NCBI GenBank assembly: GCA_030248215.1
Contig: JASANG010001480.1
Coordinates: forward strand, 1-64,000
Length of the DNA stretch: 64,000 nt
Direction: 5' to 3'
Origin: Enoplolaimus lenunculus
Lineage: Eukaryota; Nematoda; Enoplea; Enoplida; Thoracostomopsidae
Shown: one piece after another, positions 48,306 to 59,700 of the stretch
Numbering within the stretch: position 1 is the first letter of the stretch
Layout: every line of letters starts with the position of its first letter
Notes under the pieces: model-generated
Database searches by the model: none
Told to the model about the DNA's origin: nothing
Seen by the model: only the letters and a program-made list of their open reading frames with translations
Program-made: the position numbers and the translations under genes

Positions 48306-50007
48306 TCGGGTTGGCTACGCTCTGTCGTTTGGTTTCTTGTCGAAAATGAACCAATCGGCAGATAAATGGAATGAAATTGCGCTGAAAAAAATATTTTGAA
48401 AAACGAAACATTTTTAAAAAAACACCCAAAAACACTTGACTTACACTCATCGACAGCGAACAACTACGTCTTTACCAGAGGCAAATCCAAATCTTTCACA
48501 AATAGTAAATAACCAACACTTGACAGGGTACAACCGGATATCTGCCTTTGGCTCCGGTACCGGCAGAATGTTAGCCGGACGTCCGGCAATTTCGCAAGTG
48601 AAATTGTTTGTAGACTTGCAAAAAATGTATCGTTCGGTGTGAATGGCTACAGGCAAAATTATAACTGCGAAACTATTAAAATGAGCAATTGCAGGAGTTG
48701 GACAGTTTAAAAATCTATTACTAAACTGGTAATAGCTGCTAGTGTGCATTTCAGAACATGAACCGTATACGCAATTTTTAACATAAATCCTTTTGCAAAT
48801 TAGCAGCTTTTTGTTATGTCGTCGGGTTTGTATCCCTCAGTCCCATGACTTACCGGAATGCTACGACGCCGCTGTTTACAACGAAAAGTCTGGACTGGCT
48901 ACGGTAAATATTAAGATTACTAAATCTTTTACAAACGTATGCAAGTTTAAGGCACTTAATACTGTCATTATATATTGAAACGGGGAGTTCAAATCTCTCG
49001 CCCGCCTCCCGTGTCAATTTGTACGTTTATGCTTCCGTGTCTTTCGTCTTTGACCAACTCAAATCACATTTTTCCAACTCAGAAAACGCTGTTTTTTTGT
49101 ATAATAAACGCAATATTTAGGCACTTGCAGCGACAAAATTTGTTGAATAAAGTGCAAATACAACACTCGGCGACGATTTGGCAACATAAGACAACTCGAT
49201 TTGGAAGTGCAACTGGAGATTATGAACGATTATGTTGTCCTCTGTCACCCCCCCACGGAAAAAGGATAGAGACCCCCTGAAACAAAAAAAATAATTCCCG
49301 AATATGTGGGGGTATGGTACAAGTGTCCCGCATTTGGCAGCTGCTTTTCACGCTCAGGTTTGCGTTCCCCCTCGGTGTTGGTTAATTAAATTGACAAAGC
49401 GAGCAAAATTGTTTTTGGTCACAAATATTGCGGCTTTAAGTGCACAAAATTGGTGTATGGAGTTGTTATTTATATATAATGTACATATGCCCGTTTACCT
49501 TTAGCCAGAGGGGCGTAAAAATACTCAGCCCCTATAGAAATACATATCCCACCTAGACGTTTTAGACTGGCTTGACAGCCATGTGACATCGCTCCCATAC
49601 GCTTGTTGATATATAATATATATAATATATATGTTATATATATATAGAACATTATCTGCAGTTTAGCAAGTGGTATGCTTACACAAGGATTACCTACAGT
49701 GAATTAAAGTCTGATTCTTAAGCAAAGTTAAATTTATGGCTTACAAGGGAAGTTTCATCGAAAATCAAAGACCGAAATACGATTTCCTCAATTTCATTGC
49801 CAAATAAGTTTAACGACCACAAATTATACGACAGTGCAAACCTTTTAGTCAGCCGAACATATTTAATAGGCGATGCTGAAAGAAAATTTTCAAAACGTGT
49901 CCGTTTTTTGAACGCACTATTTTAACTCAAAGTATATTTTGATTTTTTTCAGCTAATCCGAGGCCCAGGTTAATGATATGAGAAGGGTGTGGTTCGTAAC
50001 CTAAGCC
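48306..50007. other. No gene recognised; family I left end near 48527
   Basis: CAGGGTACAACCGGATATC at 48526. Open frames at 48975-49280 and 49304-49504 plus have no recognised motif. Confidence 0.4.
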
Positions 50008-50462
50008 GGTCCATGCAAAGATCAGGGGCGTAACGTTTTTCTGTGGGACAAGAATAGAGTAAGCTTAAGCTTTAGACTATTTTTTTTGCTTGGCTTAGGC
50101 TTAGGCTTAGAAATATGCTCATTCTTATGCTTCGTCTTAGGCTTAGGCTTAGGCTTAGGCTTAGGCTTAGGCTTAGAAATATGCTCATTCTTATGCTTCG
50201 TCTTAGGCTTAGGCTTAGGCTTAGGCTTAGGCTTAGGCTTAGAAATATGCTCATTCTTATGCTTCGTCTTAGGCTTAGGCTTAGGCTTAGGCTTAGGCTT
50301 AGGCTTAGAAATATGCTCATTCTTATGCTTCGTCTTAGGCTTAGGCTTAGGCTTAGGCTTAGGCTTAGAAATATGCTCATTCTTATGCTTCGTCTTAGGC
50401 TTAGGCTTAGGCTTAGGAATACGCTTATAATACCGTTCCGCCCCTGTTCTTTACAATGGCCC
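50008..50462 (+). mobile_element. MITE family A with a five-unit minisatellite interior
   Basis: Both TIRs are present. The interior is an almost perfect tandem array of about five 60-66-base units, each five to six TTAGGC hexamers plus GAAATATGCTCATTCTTATG and CTTCG. The near-identity of units implies recent expansion. It is the largest intact copy in the window. Confidence 0.92.
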
Positions 50463-50832
50463 CCAAGCCTAACAAGACATTTGACGTAAAGCCGAATATA
50501 TGGTCACCATGAGGCATACAAGCAAATAGTTTTACATCCGTTGGCATTTGCAGTTTCTGCTAAAGTCCTTATGTAAATTATTTTGTACTGCATTTTGAAT
50601 TAAATTGGCTATAAGCAAGCTCAAATAGAAACGCAAACTATTCAAAACGTTTACAAAGTTTTTCAACTGCAGCGATATTGTTGAACTATGGTATATACGA
50701 AATCGAATCGATCCTGCAGTGATCGAATTGTTTGTAGCTTACAATTAAACTTTCGTTGACATCTTTATACACAACGCAAAATTACCTCCGTTCAGTTTAA
50801 GTCAACGTAAAATTTGGTCAGTTTATACGAAG

Positions 50833-50960
50833 GCCAATGTTACGTTTAGAAGCGTTAACAGTATAGATTAAGCGTATTCCTAAGTCTAAACCTAAACCTA
50901 AACGTTGCAAAAATGTGTTCCTAAGCCTAAGCCTAAGCAAAAAATATAATCAAAGAATGT
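50833..50960 (-). mobile_element. MITE family C, one end only
   Basis: GGCCAATGTTACGTTTAGAA and AGTATAGATTAAGCGTATTC; the other terminus is missing. Confidence 0.65.
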
Positions 50961-52105
50961 ATATAATCTGTTTACAAAACGTTCTTCCCTATTTGCAACA
51001 CATGTTTCTTTGAAGATTGCCGCAAGTGCAAATAGAGTCACCGCTCGAGGAATGAAGTGACAAAAACTTAAGTTCTAAGCCTAAGCCTAAGCGTAAGCCT
51101 AACCAGTCAATTTTTAAATATCCCGTCTCTCTGTCCCGCCATGGGAAGGCCGCTATAATTAGTATAGGTCGCTTCCCTGATGAAGGTTTTAAGCATACCG
51201 CGACGTCGTCTCTGGAGAATCAGGGTACCGGCCAAACGCGTCCCAGCTCGGCCTTATGCGGACGTCCATGTATTTATTACGGTATGTTTTAAGACAAAAA
51301 TGTTTTAATTTTTCAAAATAATAAATTTAAAATTTTCAAACACAAAAGTATTAACAAATAACTTAAAATCAGCTGAATTGGGATACAGACATTTTTGAAA
51401 AGACGCTGTTCAAAGTTTAATGGTGGCAGTCGGCGTAAGTACAGTATAGCCGTCGTTGTCGGCAACTGTAATAATAACCTACACTTCAGCTTTAAAAAAA
51501 TTGAAATTCATTATTTACCATATAGGAATATCGCAAGTCGTAATTCAGCTCAACTCCGAATTGAGTTTTAGTCCAAAGCGGAATTATGACTTCGGCTAAC
51601 TCAGTGCGGAGTTATGTCTGACAAAGCTGTGCGTTTCTTTTGATTGGTTACTTAATAGCCGTAATCCAGCTTGATTCCACAAAGATGACATATTTTCTGC
51701 GCGGATTAATACAGTCCGCATGTTCGCCTTTTCCTGCTCGCAGAGCGCACATCATTTTGTTAAAAACTTCTGCGTTGGAAAATACTGTTTTAATAACTCG
51801 TGTCTCATTGCCTGTTGGGCGTCAAATTAGCTTAGTAAAACAAACTGTTCGATTTCCAAGGCGAGCAATTGTAGCAGAGAAAGAATTGCGCCGTGGGCTA
51901 ACCCAAATTGTAATTCCGCGCTATGCAAGCACAATTGAAGTTACATTGTCTATCACCAAGTGATAATAGATGCTATACACATGGTTACGGGCAAACGCCC
52001 ACCCTGGATATGTCAATTACGCCCTTCAGTACTGTGCCAGATAGGAAAACTTGGCCAAAGAGACTTATACCATCAAGAAATACAGTTACTTAGTAGTCTG
52101 ACACC
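50961..52105. other. No gene recognised
   Basis: A GGAGTTATG/CTCCGAATTGAG-type inverted area at 51530-51620 and a 107-codon plus frame (51640-51963) of no known family; MITE P trace near 51957. Confidence 0.35.
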
Positions 52106-52345
52106 AGGGTGCAACCGGAGTTGAAAAAACCGGAGCCGGAGCCGGAGATGGAGATCAACGTAACTTACCGGAGCCGAAGCCGGAGGTGAGGCGAAATTAG
52201 GTAGTAAAAATGATGGTTAATTAGTTAATTTTAGCCAATACCTGCAGTGGTTTTACGCTGAGTTCCTATTTTGCAAAATTATGCAAAGTTTTAACACCGA
52301 AATTGCCGGAACTTCCGGCAAAAAGTCTGCCGGAGCGGAGGCCGA
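52106..52345. mobile_element. Family I element below the receptor stop codon
   Basis: CAGGGTGCAACCGGAGTTG left, then CCGGAGCCGGAGCCGGAG; right end CTTCCGGCAAAAAGTCTGCC. Begins about 130 bases past the stop codon, so it may lie in the 3' UTR. Confidence 0.7.
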
Positions 52346-52472
52346 TTGGCTGTTACAAGATTATTTCGAAACTCAAAAATATAACAGAATCAATCAACAT
52401 GTCACTAATATTGGATTCTTTTAATGTTGTCGAAATAAATATTTTTTCTATTCGTAGGCCCGGACAGACTCC

Positions 52473-53798
52473 TCAGTACCATGCTGGATGGAAAAACAAC
52501 CAAAGGATCATAAAAATAGTCAACAAGTACAGTGTCATAGACGCAATTTCAAGCCGTTGAATAAGTTTCAGCCAATCACGAACGTTTGGCGGCTCAGCAG
52601 AATCAAAAAGTGGCCTAAACGATACATCGTGGACCGACGCCTGGGACCGGACCAGGGCCCGGCTTGTTTTCCTTGGCACTGTCAACCCGTGGTCTCCGCC
52701 CTGAGGTTGTTCTGAGGCTTGCATGGTTCCATCAGGCGCTGATAGCTGCTTACAAAGACGCCGGGAACTATGTTGTGATTTTAGTGAACTTAAATACGAA
52801 GTTAACGAGATTATTTCAGCGGTCAGCCGTTCTACTGCTTCTATAAATCCGATATTTTTACCGGAACTCGTGCAGAAATGGTTAGGTACCCCTGCTGAAT
52901 TAAGAACTTGAGTGGTCTGACAAGATTGACCGAGAATGCAACTTGGTGGTCCTGAACAATACAGGCCCTGCACAGTCCCACCTGAGCGGCCCAGTTCTTG
53001 ACTTGCGGGACCAGACAGGGTAACGGCTGACATTTGAGGCCTCGAATTTGAAGACATGCCTTCCTGATGCCCGGTAGCCAATAGCGGGCCACTATTTTGA
53101 TGAGCACAAAGACCTGAATCCAGCGTTTCAGCAGTAGCCAATGGGGCTGAAGTTGTCTTAACTGCAGGTGCGCGTTGACCAACCAGAGCTCGGGAAGCGG
53201 CTTTCTCTTTGTTGATTGGTTCAAATTGTGGCGATCCGGTGAGACTTTGAAACGCGCCAGCGTCCAATGACGTTTCGCTATCTTTAGACGCTCGCTGACT
53301 GTCGTGAAACTGGCACAGCTTACTATGAGCGACAGATACAATTTGATTAACATCGTTTGTGACGATTTCTGGCTGTTCATTACTCGTAGTACCCGTTGGA
53401 CCTTGCGTCAGAGCCCTTGGTGAACCGTGTGCAATTTGAAAATCGTCTAAAATTGCCGGGGGGCGCCTGCCAGCAGTTTGAGATCGCCGCAACGAAAGGC
53501 TGCATTTGAGCGGATCCTCGCTTGGTTCATTAGAGGTGTTATTTCTGTCCCGGTTTAGCCCTGAAATTGGATAGACTGAACCAGGCCGAGTAGTCGGAGT
53601 CACTTTGGAGTAGTCAGGCGTATCACTGAAGCTCGTATATCGTTTCAGTTGAGCCGGCGACACGTCTTCGTTGATATGATTGGATGCTGGCTGTCGGCGT
53701 GAGTTTATCCTACGGTCACCGGTGTATTTTGTAGTTTTTGAGCAATTGTCGTTCCTATCGGACGTTTCAGCTAAGTCAGACTTTGCTGCGCATTTTTT
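52473..53798 (-). CDS. Large cytoplasmic-loop plus M4 terminal exon of the Cys-loop receptor
   Basis: One 442-codon exon opening after TTTGATTTAG in phase 0. About 400 residues of low-conservation, Ser/Thr/Gln-rich sequence precede DWLKLIQRLEIASM and the M4 helix, ending HPAWY-stop. The exon encodes nearly all of the M3-M4 loop. Long loops occur in some nicotinic subunits, but this one is at the upper end and has no recognisable sub-domain. Confidence 0.88.
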   Translation of the reverse strand, partial: KKCAAKSDLAETSDRNDNCSKTTKYTGDRRINSRRQPASNHINEDVSPAQLKRYTSFSDTPDYSKVTPTTRPGSVYPISGLNRDRNNTSNEPSEDPLKCSLSLRRSQTAGRRPPAILDDFQIAHGSPRALTQGPTGTTSNEQPEIVTNDVNQIVSVAHSKLCQFHDSQRASKDSETSLDAGAFQSLTGSPQFEPINKEKAASRALVGQRAPAVKTTSAPLATAETLDSGLCAHQNSGPLLATGHQEGMSSNSRPQMSAVTLSGPASQELGRSGGTVQGLYCSGPPSCILGQSCQTTQVLNSAGVPNHFCTSSGKNIGFIEAVERLTAEIISLTSYLSSLKSQHSSRRLCKQLSAPDGTMQASEQPQGGDHGLTVPRKTSRALVRSQASVHDVSFRPLFDSAEPPNVRDWLKLIQRLEIASMTLYLLTIFMILWLFFHPAWY

Positions 53799-56700
53799 CT
53801 AAATCAAAAACAAGTACTAATGTTAGCAGAGATACGTATACAACAGCTGGACAGACATGTGGAACAAGATATAAATCTCAACCGAAATTTCGCAATAAAC
53901 AAAAATACAGGTATTTTTTGTTCAAAATTCAGAAAACGTTTTTGGATCGTAGAGTTTCTGAAAAAAACATATTTTCTCCCTCGCTACGCTGGTTCGCGAC
54001 AAACATTAACATAAAATTATCAAATCACAAAACAAAATATTGGCGACGCGGCTGCGGACTGCATCTCAGCGACAATTATACACCGGATATCGGATATGAA
54101 ACATATTTTTAGATATTTATACAACACAGAAACGTATCCGAATAATTTTGAACGTGTGTGGACAGCAAAATATTGACACCGTCGGATTCGATGGGTCACC
54201 CACGCAGACCTAAGCCGCTAACTGAAATTTTGAAATTTTGATTTTAAAATTTAGTACTAAAATTACGTTTGGCATTTCGCTCACGAGTATTTTTTAATAA
54301 ATTTCTCCACTGAATGCAACCACAATAGCCTGTGTTCAGCTGTTAAGCTTTTAGGCTTAGGATTTTGGCTTCGCCTAATTTTTAAACTGAAACTTGGGTT
54401 TACGTTTAAGTTTTGAATTTATACTTAGAGTCCATGATAACGTTGGGTTTATGCTAATAATACAGTCTTTCCGGTACGTTTGAACCTAAAAAAGAGAGGC
54501 TAGTATTTAAGCGTAAACATGAACTTTAATCCTGAGCCTAAACCTAAACTTTTCAAAGATCCCTAGTTTCTGTCACCAAATTGGCAGCCTTCGTTAATCA
54601 ACATTGGGGGGAAGGGTCGTATTACCTGATATATTAAAGTCCCTTGTTTTGATTGGGTTTTCAAATATTTCATCGGCGACGGCAGACTTATTTCGTTGAT
54701 CCAAGCCAACCAATGAGGAAACGACGGTTCATGTTTGTAGACGTGGCGTTCAACGACTACAAAGCATGAGCTTGTCACTGTCCCAAGACCTGTTAACGCG
54801 AGCAGGGTAAAGTAATAAATTCCTAAAATTATAAATCATATTTACAGTGCAAATTTGGTATACCAGTTTTAGCGATAGGTTTTCAAAATGACAAACTTCC
54901 GTAGTTTCAAATTCGAAAATTTTAACCCTTTCTCACATGAATATTTTCTATTTGCCCTGAGACCTACTTTTATGCTAGAATTCGAACTCCAGTGACCGGA
55001 GTGGGAGGCGTATACCATCACCACTCAGCTATAGGAGCTTGACGCTCGAGCCCGAGGGGGGCTCTCGCGTCTTGTGGTGATTTAGGACTATGTATACGTG
55101 TTGCAATTGTTAAACACGGTGCGATATATATTATTTATCGTATATACACTGCGCTGAGCCGCATATAGGCAACTCAATTTGAGAAGGGGTTAATCATTTA
55201 AAAGTCGGCGCAAATTCAATGTGAAAAAGTGACCAAATCTCGAAGTTTAATATTCGTTCATCGAAAATTAAAACATCTCCATTGGTCAACTCCTAAGATC
55301 CTTCAAGTCTAAGTTAGCTTACGGGTATAACATTGGATTATTGGTAGCCAAAGTGTGAGCCCAGTCTATAATGTTCCATATTCCTTTCTTACTGTAGTTT
55401 TATTTGTTTGGGGAACTGATATATTGAATTTTCAGCTTAAGTTATGAACCATTCAACAAATTTAAAGTTTGAAATTAAGTTTAGCTAAGAAGATTACAAT
55501 TAGCCCATCTCAACCTAAGTGTGTTCTACGGACTTAAGACTACGATTTAGTTCGGCGCGAACTACTGTATATACCCGAATAAGAGATGGGACTGACATTT
55601 ATTTGGCCTCTCCAGACTGTACCCTCTGTTATTTGGTTACGGACTGATATTTGTTTTAACCCACGCTCCGCCACCCTTCGTTACTGATATTTCTCCGGTA
55701 CTGCAACTATGCGTTGAATTAAACGTTTATTTGTCTTGTGTCAATAGCTTGAGTGATAATGCAAGGTTATACTTAGGAATGTACTTTCAAAGTTTAAGTA
55801 CGCTTTAAAGTTTCGAAATCAAGTTATTTGGTCCTGGAGTCATTTATGCGCTACAGTTAGGGATAATTGACATTTACGGACTCTAATTAGGGCTTAGAGA
55901 CTCTATCCGCTTACGGACTCTTATTAGGGATACGAATTCCATTTGATTGAGACTCAAAATGTGGACCCCCTCTTATTACCCATTGATAAAAATAAAGTAA
56001 CACAATCTACCAATTAATGGCACCGAACTAAACGATCCACGTTGACCCTCAATGGCGTGGGACGAAAATTTTGGCATATCAGTCACCACCGACAGTAAAA
56101 GAACGGCCATCGACAGTAATGTCATTATTCCAAGTCGGAATTTTGAGCCTCGGCCTAAAAATAGTTGAAAAACAAATTCGATTCAGATTAATGTAGCAAA
56201 ATGAGGCCAATCTTTTAATATTGTAAGCAAGTACTCGTGCTTACAAACTAAAATGACACGTTACAAACAAGATAGCTTAGTAAAGCTTCTATTGAAACAT
56301 TATATTGAAAATTGTAAACCATAATTATTGTACTAAAACTATTAAAAATCAGAAATCAAACTTTGGACGATATTCACCAGGGCCTGCGTTAGTCAGCCAC
56401 CCCCGAACAAGTCCAAAAGCGCAACAAAATGTGACACAGGTTCTATTACTTTAGGTTGCCGAAATAGGGCCCCCACGGGTCGCACCGTCCTAGTATTGGG
56501 GGGTGGTCCGAGAGGGCGCTTCCGCAGGTTCTTGCATTCAGTGTCATACAACCATGCAAATAAATTGGCATAACTTTTTGGCTCTTTCAAATTTCCGCCA
56601 CCCTCCTGTGGCCTGTATGACAACTGAAGCCGCCGATTACATCGATTCGCTTGACCGACTACAACCTCACCCACGCGAGCCAATTAGCTCCATCGAATTC

Positions 56701-59700
56701 TTACCGCCAGTGCTGGCAGTCGGAAAATGGAATCCAATCAAAGCGACCACAGTAATTAATGCGCTGGGTAAAACCAAATTGAACACATAATAGAATGCTT
56801 GTCTTTCAATTTCCAACGTAATCATCACAGTACTGTAGTATTCGTATTCGCCATACGCCGTCAAATATCGAAACGAGTGATTTTGGAGACGACAGCGTTG
56901 CAGAACCCATTCTTGATTGTCGAAGAAATCGTTCAAATTGACCGTTGGATTACGAGCGATGAACGTTGTCGCGGTATCAGTGTGGGACCACGCGCCGAAC
57001 TAAAATGTTTACAGATTTATGGCATAGTCGCCATTTTATTGGCCCATGTATAGAACAGGGCCGGATCGTTTTCAGGATCGGCTGTAACAGTCAGTTTAAG
57101 CTTTAGGATAATTTGTTTGCTTAGGCTTCGTCTTAGGCTTAGGAATAAGCTCATCCAAACGCTTAGGCTTAGGCTTAGGAATAAGCTCATCCAAACGCTT
57201 AGGCTTAGGCTTAGGCTTAAGCTTAGGCTTAGGAATATGCTTATAGTACTGTTCCGGCCCAGTTCTATACTGGGCCATTTTATTTCGGAAGGGTGTAACT
57301 TGTAAAATAATCACTAAATCAGTATGACACACAAGCCCATAGACAGCTCACCTTGCTGGGGGGGGGGGCTCAAAAATTCAAGTGGCGCATTCAAGGATTT
57401 TCAATGAGTTAAAAGCAAGGTTGAGAATTCTTTAGGGTTCGCCAAAATTTCTATAGGGTGGGCACAGTTCCCCCTGGACCACCCTTGGCTACGGGCCCGA
57501 TGAGACAAGCCATCGGCATACAAGCTCAGTTAGAGTCCAGTGATCTTCCTGTACCATTACGTGACTGTTGAATGTGTTGTCTGTATAACTCAGTTTTTCC
57601 CTGGGGCCATTAGCCTCCCAAAATATTCAACTACTCGCGTATCCCCAGCGAAATAACCACAAATACTAAGTCGCTTAATAGGAAACAGGTAAGAATTGCC
57701 AAAAATATTGGGCAAACGTTTTTCAGGATAATTCAACTACAAAATATTTTAGTATTAATTGCAATCCAAAGATTTAGATAATCCTGTCTACAAACGCTGA
57801 GATATTCAGTGCGAACAAATGGGTGTTTAGCAAATCTGTACAGTAGACACAATTCGTCGCCCGACAACTTGTAATCCGAATTTTTATAGACTCGACAATT
57901 TGTCGCCCTCATTACGCTCTGTGATAGGCTTAGGCGATACGATTACGCTTATTTACCTTTGCATAGATTTTTGTTTATTTGCTTTTTACGACAAGTAAGA
58001 TTTCAGAAACCCAGCCATTGTCAAGTTACCAACTGGATCAAATAGGCGTTCACAATACAATGATATACTTACAATTAGCCGACACGTTTGTTCGTCAAAC
58101 GGAAAATATTTAACATTAATTGGGCACAGGGTATTTGCAGTAAATGGTAAGAAATAACGCACACGACCAGTGTAGTGAACATCAGCGTCGAGACCGCTTT
58201 CAATTAACATACCACCGTCTTTATCGTCAATACTGAAATTAAAATCACGCAAGATATTACCAAAATAACTAAGGCCAAAATGAGTTGAGAGGGAATCAGG
58301 AAAATCACACCCTCTGTCTGTATTTTGTATGTTAGACGCACTGGTTAATCAGGCCGGAGATGAAACGAAATTTAGGTTAGTTTGGTTTTCGGTTTATTTG
58401 CTAAGAAATATAGAGACTGTTGCTCACAATTGTATCAGAACTTGAAACCAAACGCACGGATCAATACAGTTGGTTTTATAAAAACTATAATTAATTCGCT
58501 ACTGTAAATTGCCGACAACTTCGGACAGAAATTTTACCGGATCCGGAGATGTATTTTTCTGCACGATACTGAGGCAGGCGTTCAATTTGATCAAGATAAA
58601 GGGCAAAAAAGGTGAAAAATCGGAAAATAGAATTATTATGAATGTTTAAATTGTTAGCTTTAAATGTAATCGGTGAATATTTTTCGGCTGATTGAATAAT
58701 TAATATTTTTGCTTTCATCGACTATTGTGATTCGCCAGTTGCTAAATTAAGTTTAAAACTGCACACCGAACGAAATATGTCAAAGTCGCAAGAATATAGA
58801 TTAATTGCATAAAAATATGGAAATATACAACACCCAAACATGAGTGTAAATAGAAACTCAGAAGACCTCTGACTACGTTGACCCGAATAAGAGGGTAGAC
58901 TGATATTTATTTGGCTTCTTTATAGGGTACCCCCTGTTATTCTGTTACGGTCTGTGATTTATTTCTAAATTACATCCGTCGCAAGAAAATTGTAGATTCG
59001 TCGCTGCTTGTGACTATTTATAAACCCAATGCTAACCTGTAGTATAAATATATTTCTGGTATCCAAATCAAATACGACGGCAGGTAAATTTGTGTTATAT
59101 TTGAATAATCTTCAGGATGCCATTGTAGAAAAATATCGTGCCAGCTCTTAAAAATCAGGCAAACTTTGAATAGAAATAAAATTCATTTCACGAAACCTAA
59201 AATAATCCGTAGCCGGACGTTGGCTATTAATGAGGGTTTTGGGCGTAAAATAATTTTAGCCCCCAAAAAAATCACAAAAATTTCGTTTATATTTTGAGTC
59301 TTTTCTGTTTATCCAACGTTAGAGTTGACATTTGTTTCAAAATGGTCGTATTTTGTAAAATCAGCTTTGCTCGCTTCAACTATGGATGACAACTGGACTG
59401 AACGAATTCTGTAACATTTTTGAAAAAAAGCTTTGGGAGCCAAGGTCGACTTGTGAACCTTCAAAATATAGGCCCATGTAAGGATCTGGGACGGAACAGT
59501 TTGGCCGCGGTTCTGCAATATTATAGTACGAATTAGCTTCAGACTAATTTGTTGTCTGGGCTTAGGCTTAACTTTAGACTTATGCTTATTTGTATGATTA
59601 TTATTGCGTTTAGACTTAGGTTTAGAAATAGGCTTATACTACTGTTACGGCCCTGTTCTATACATTGGCTGAAACATCTATTATTTGTATTTAACGACGA

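Noticed and set aside
51640-51963. 107-codon plus-strand frame
   Set aside because: No recognisable motif, no splice context, flanked by repeat ends.
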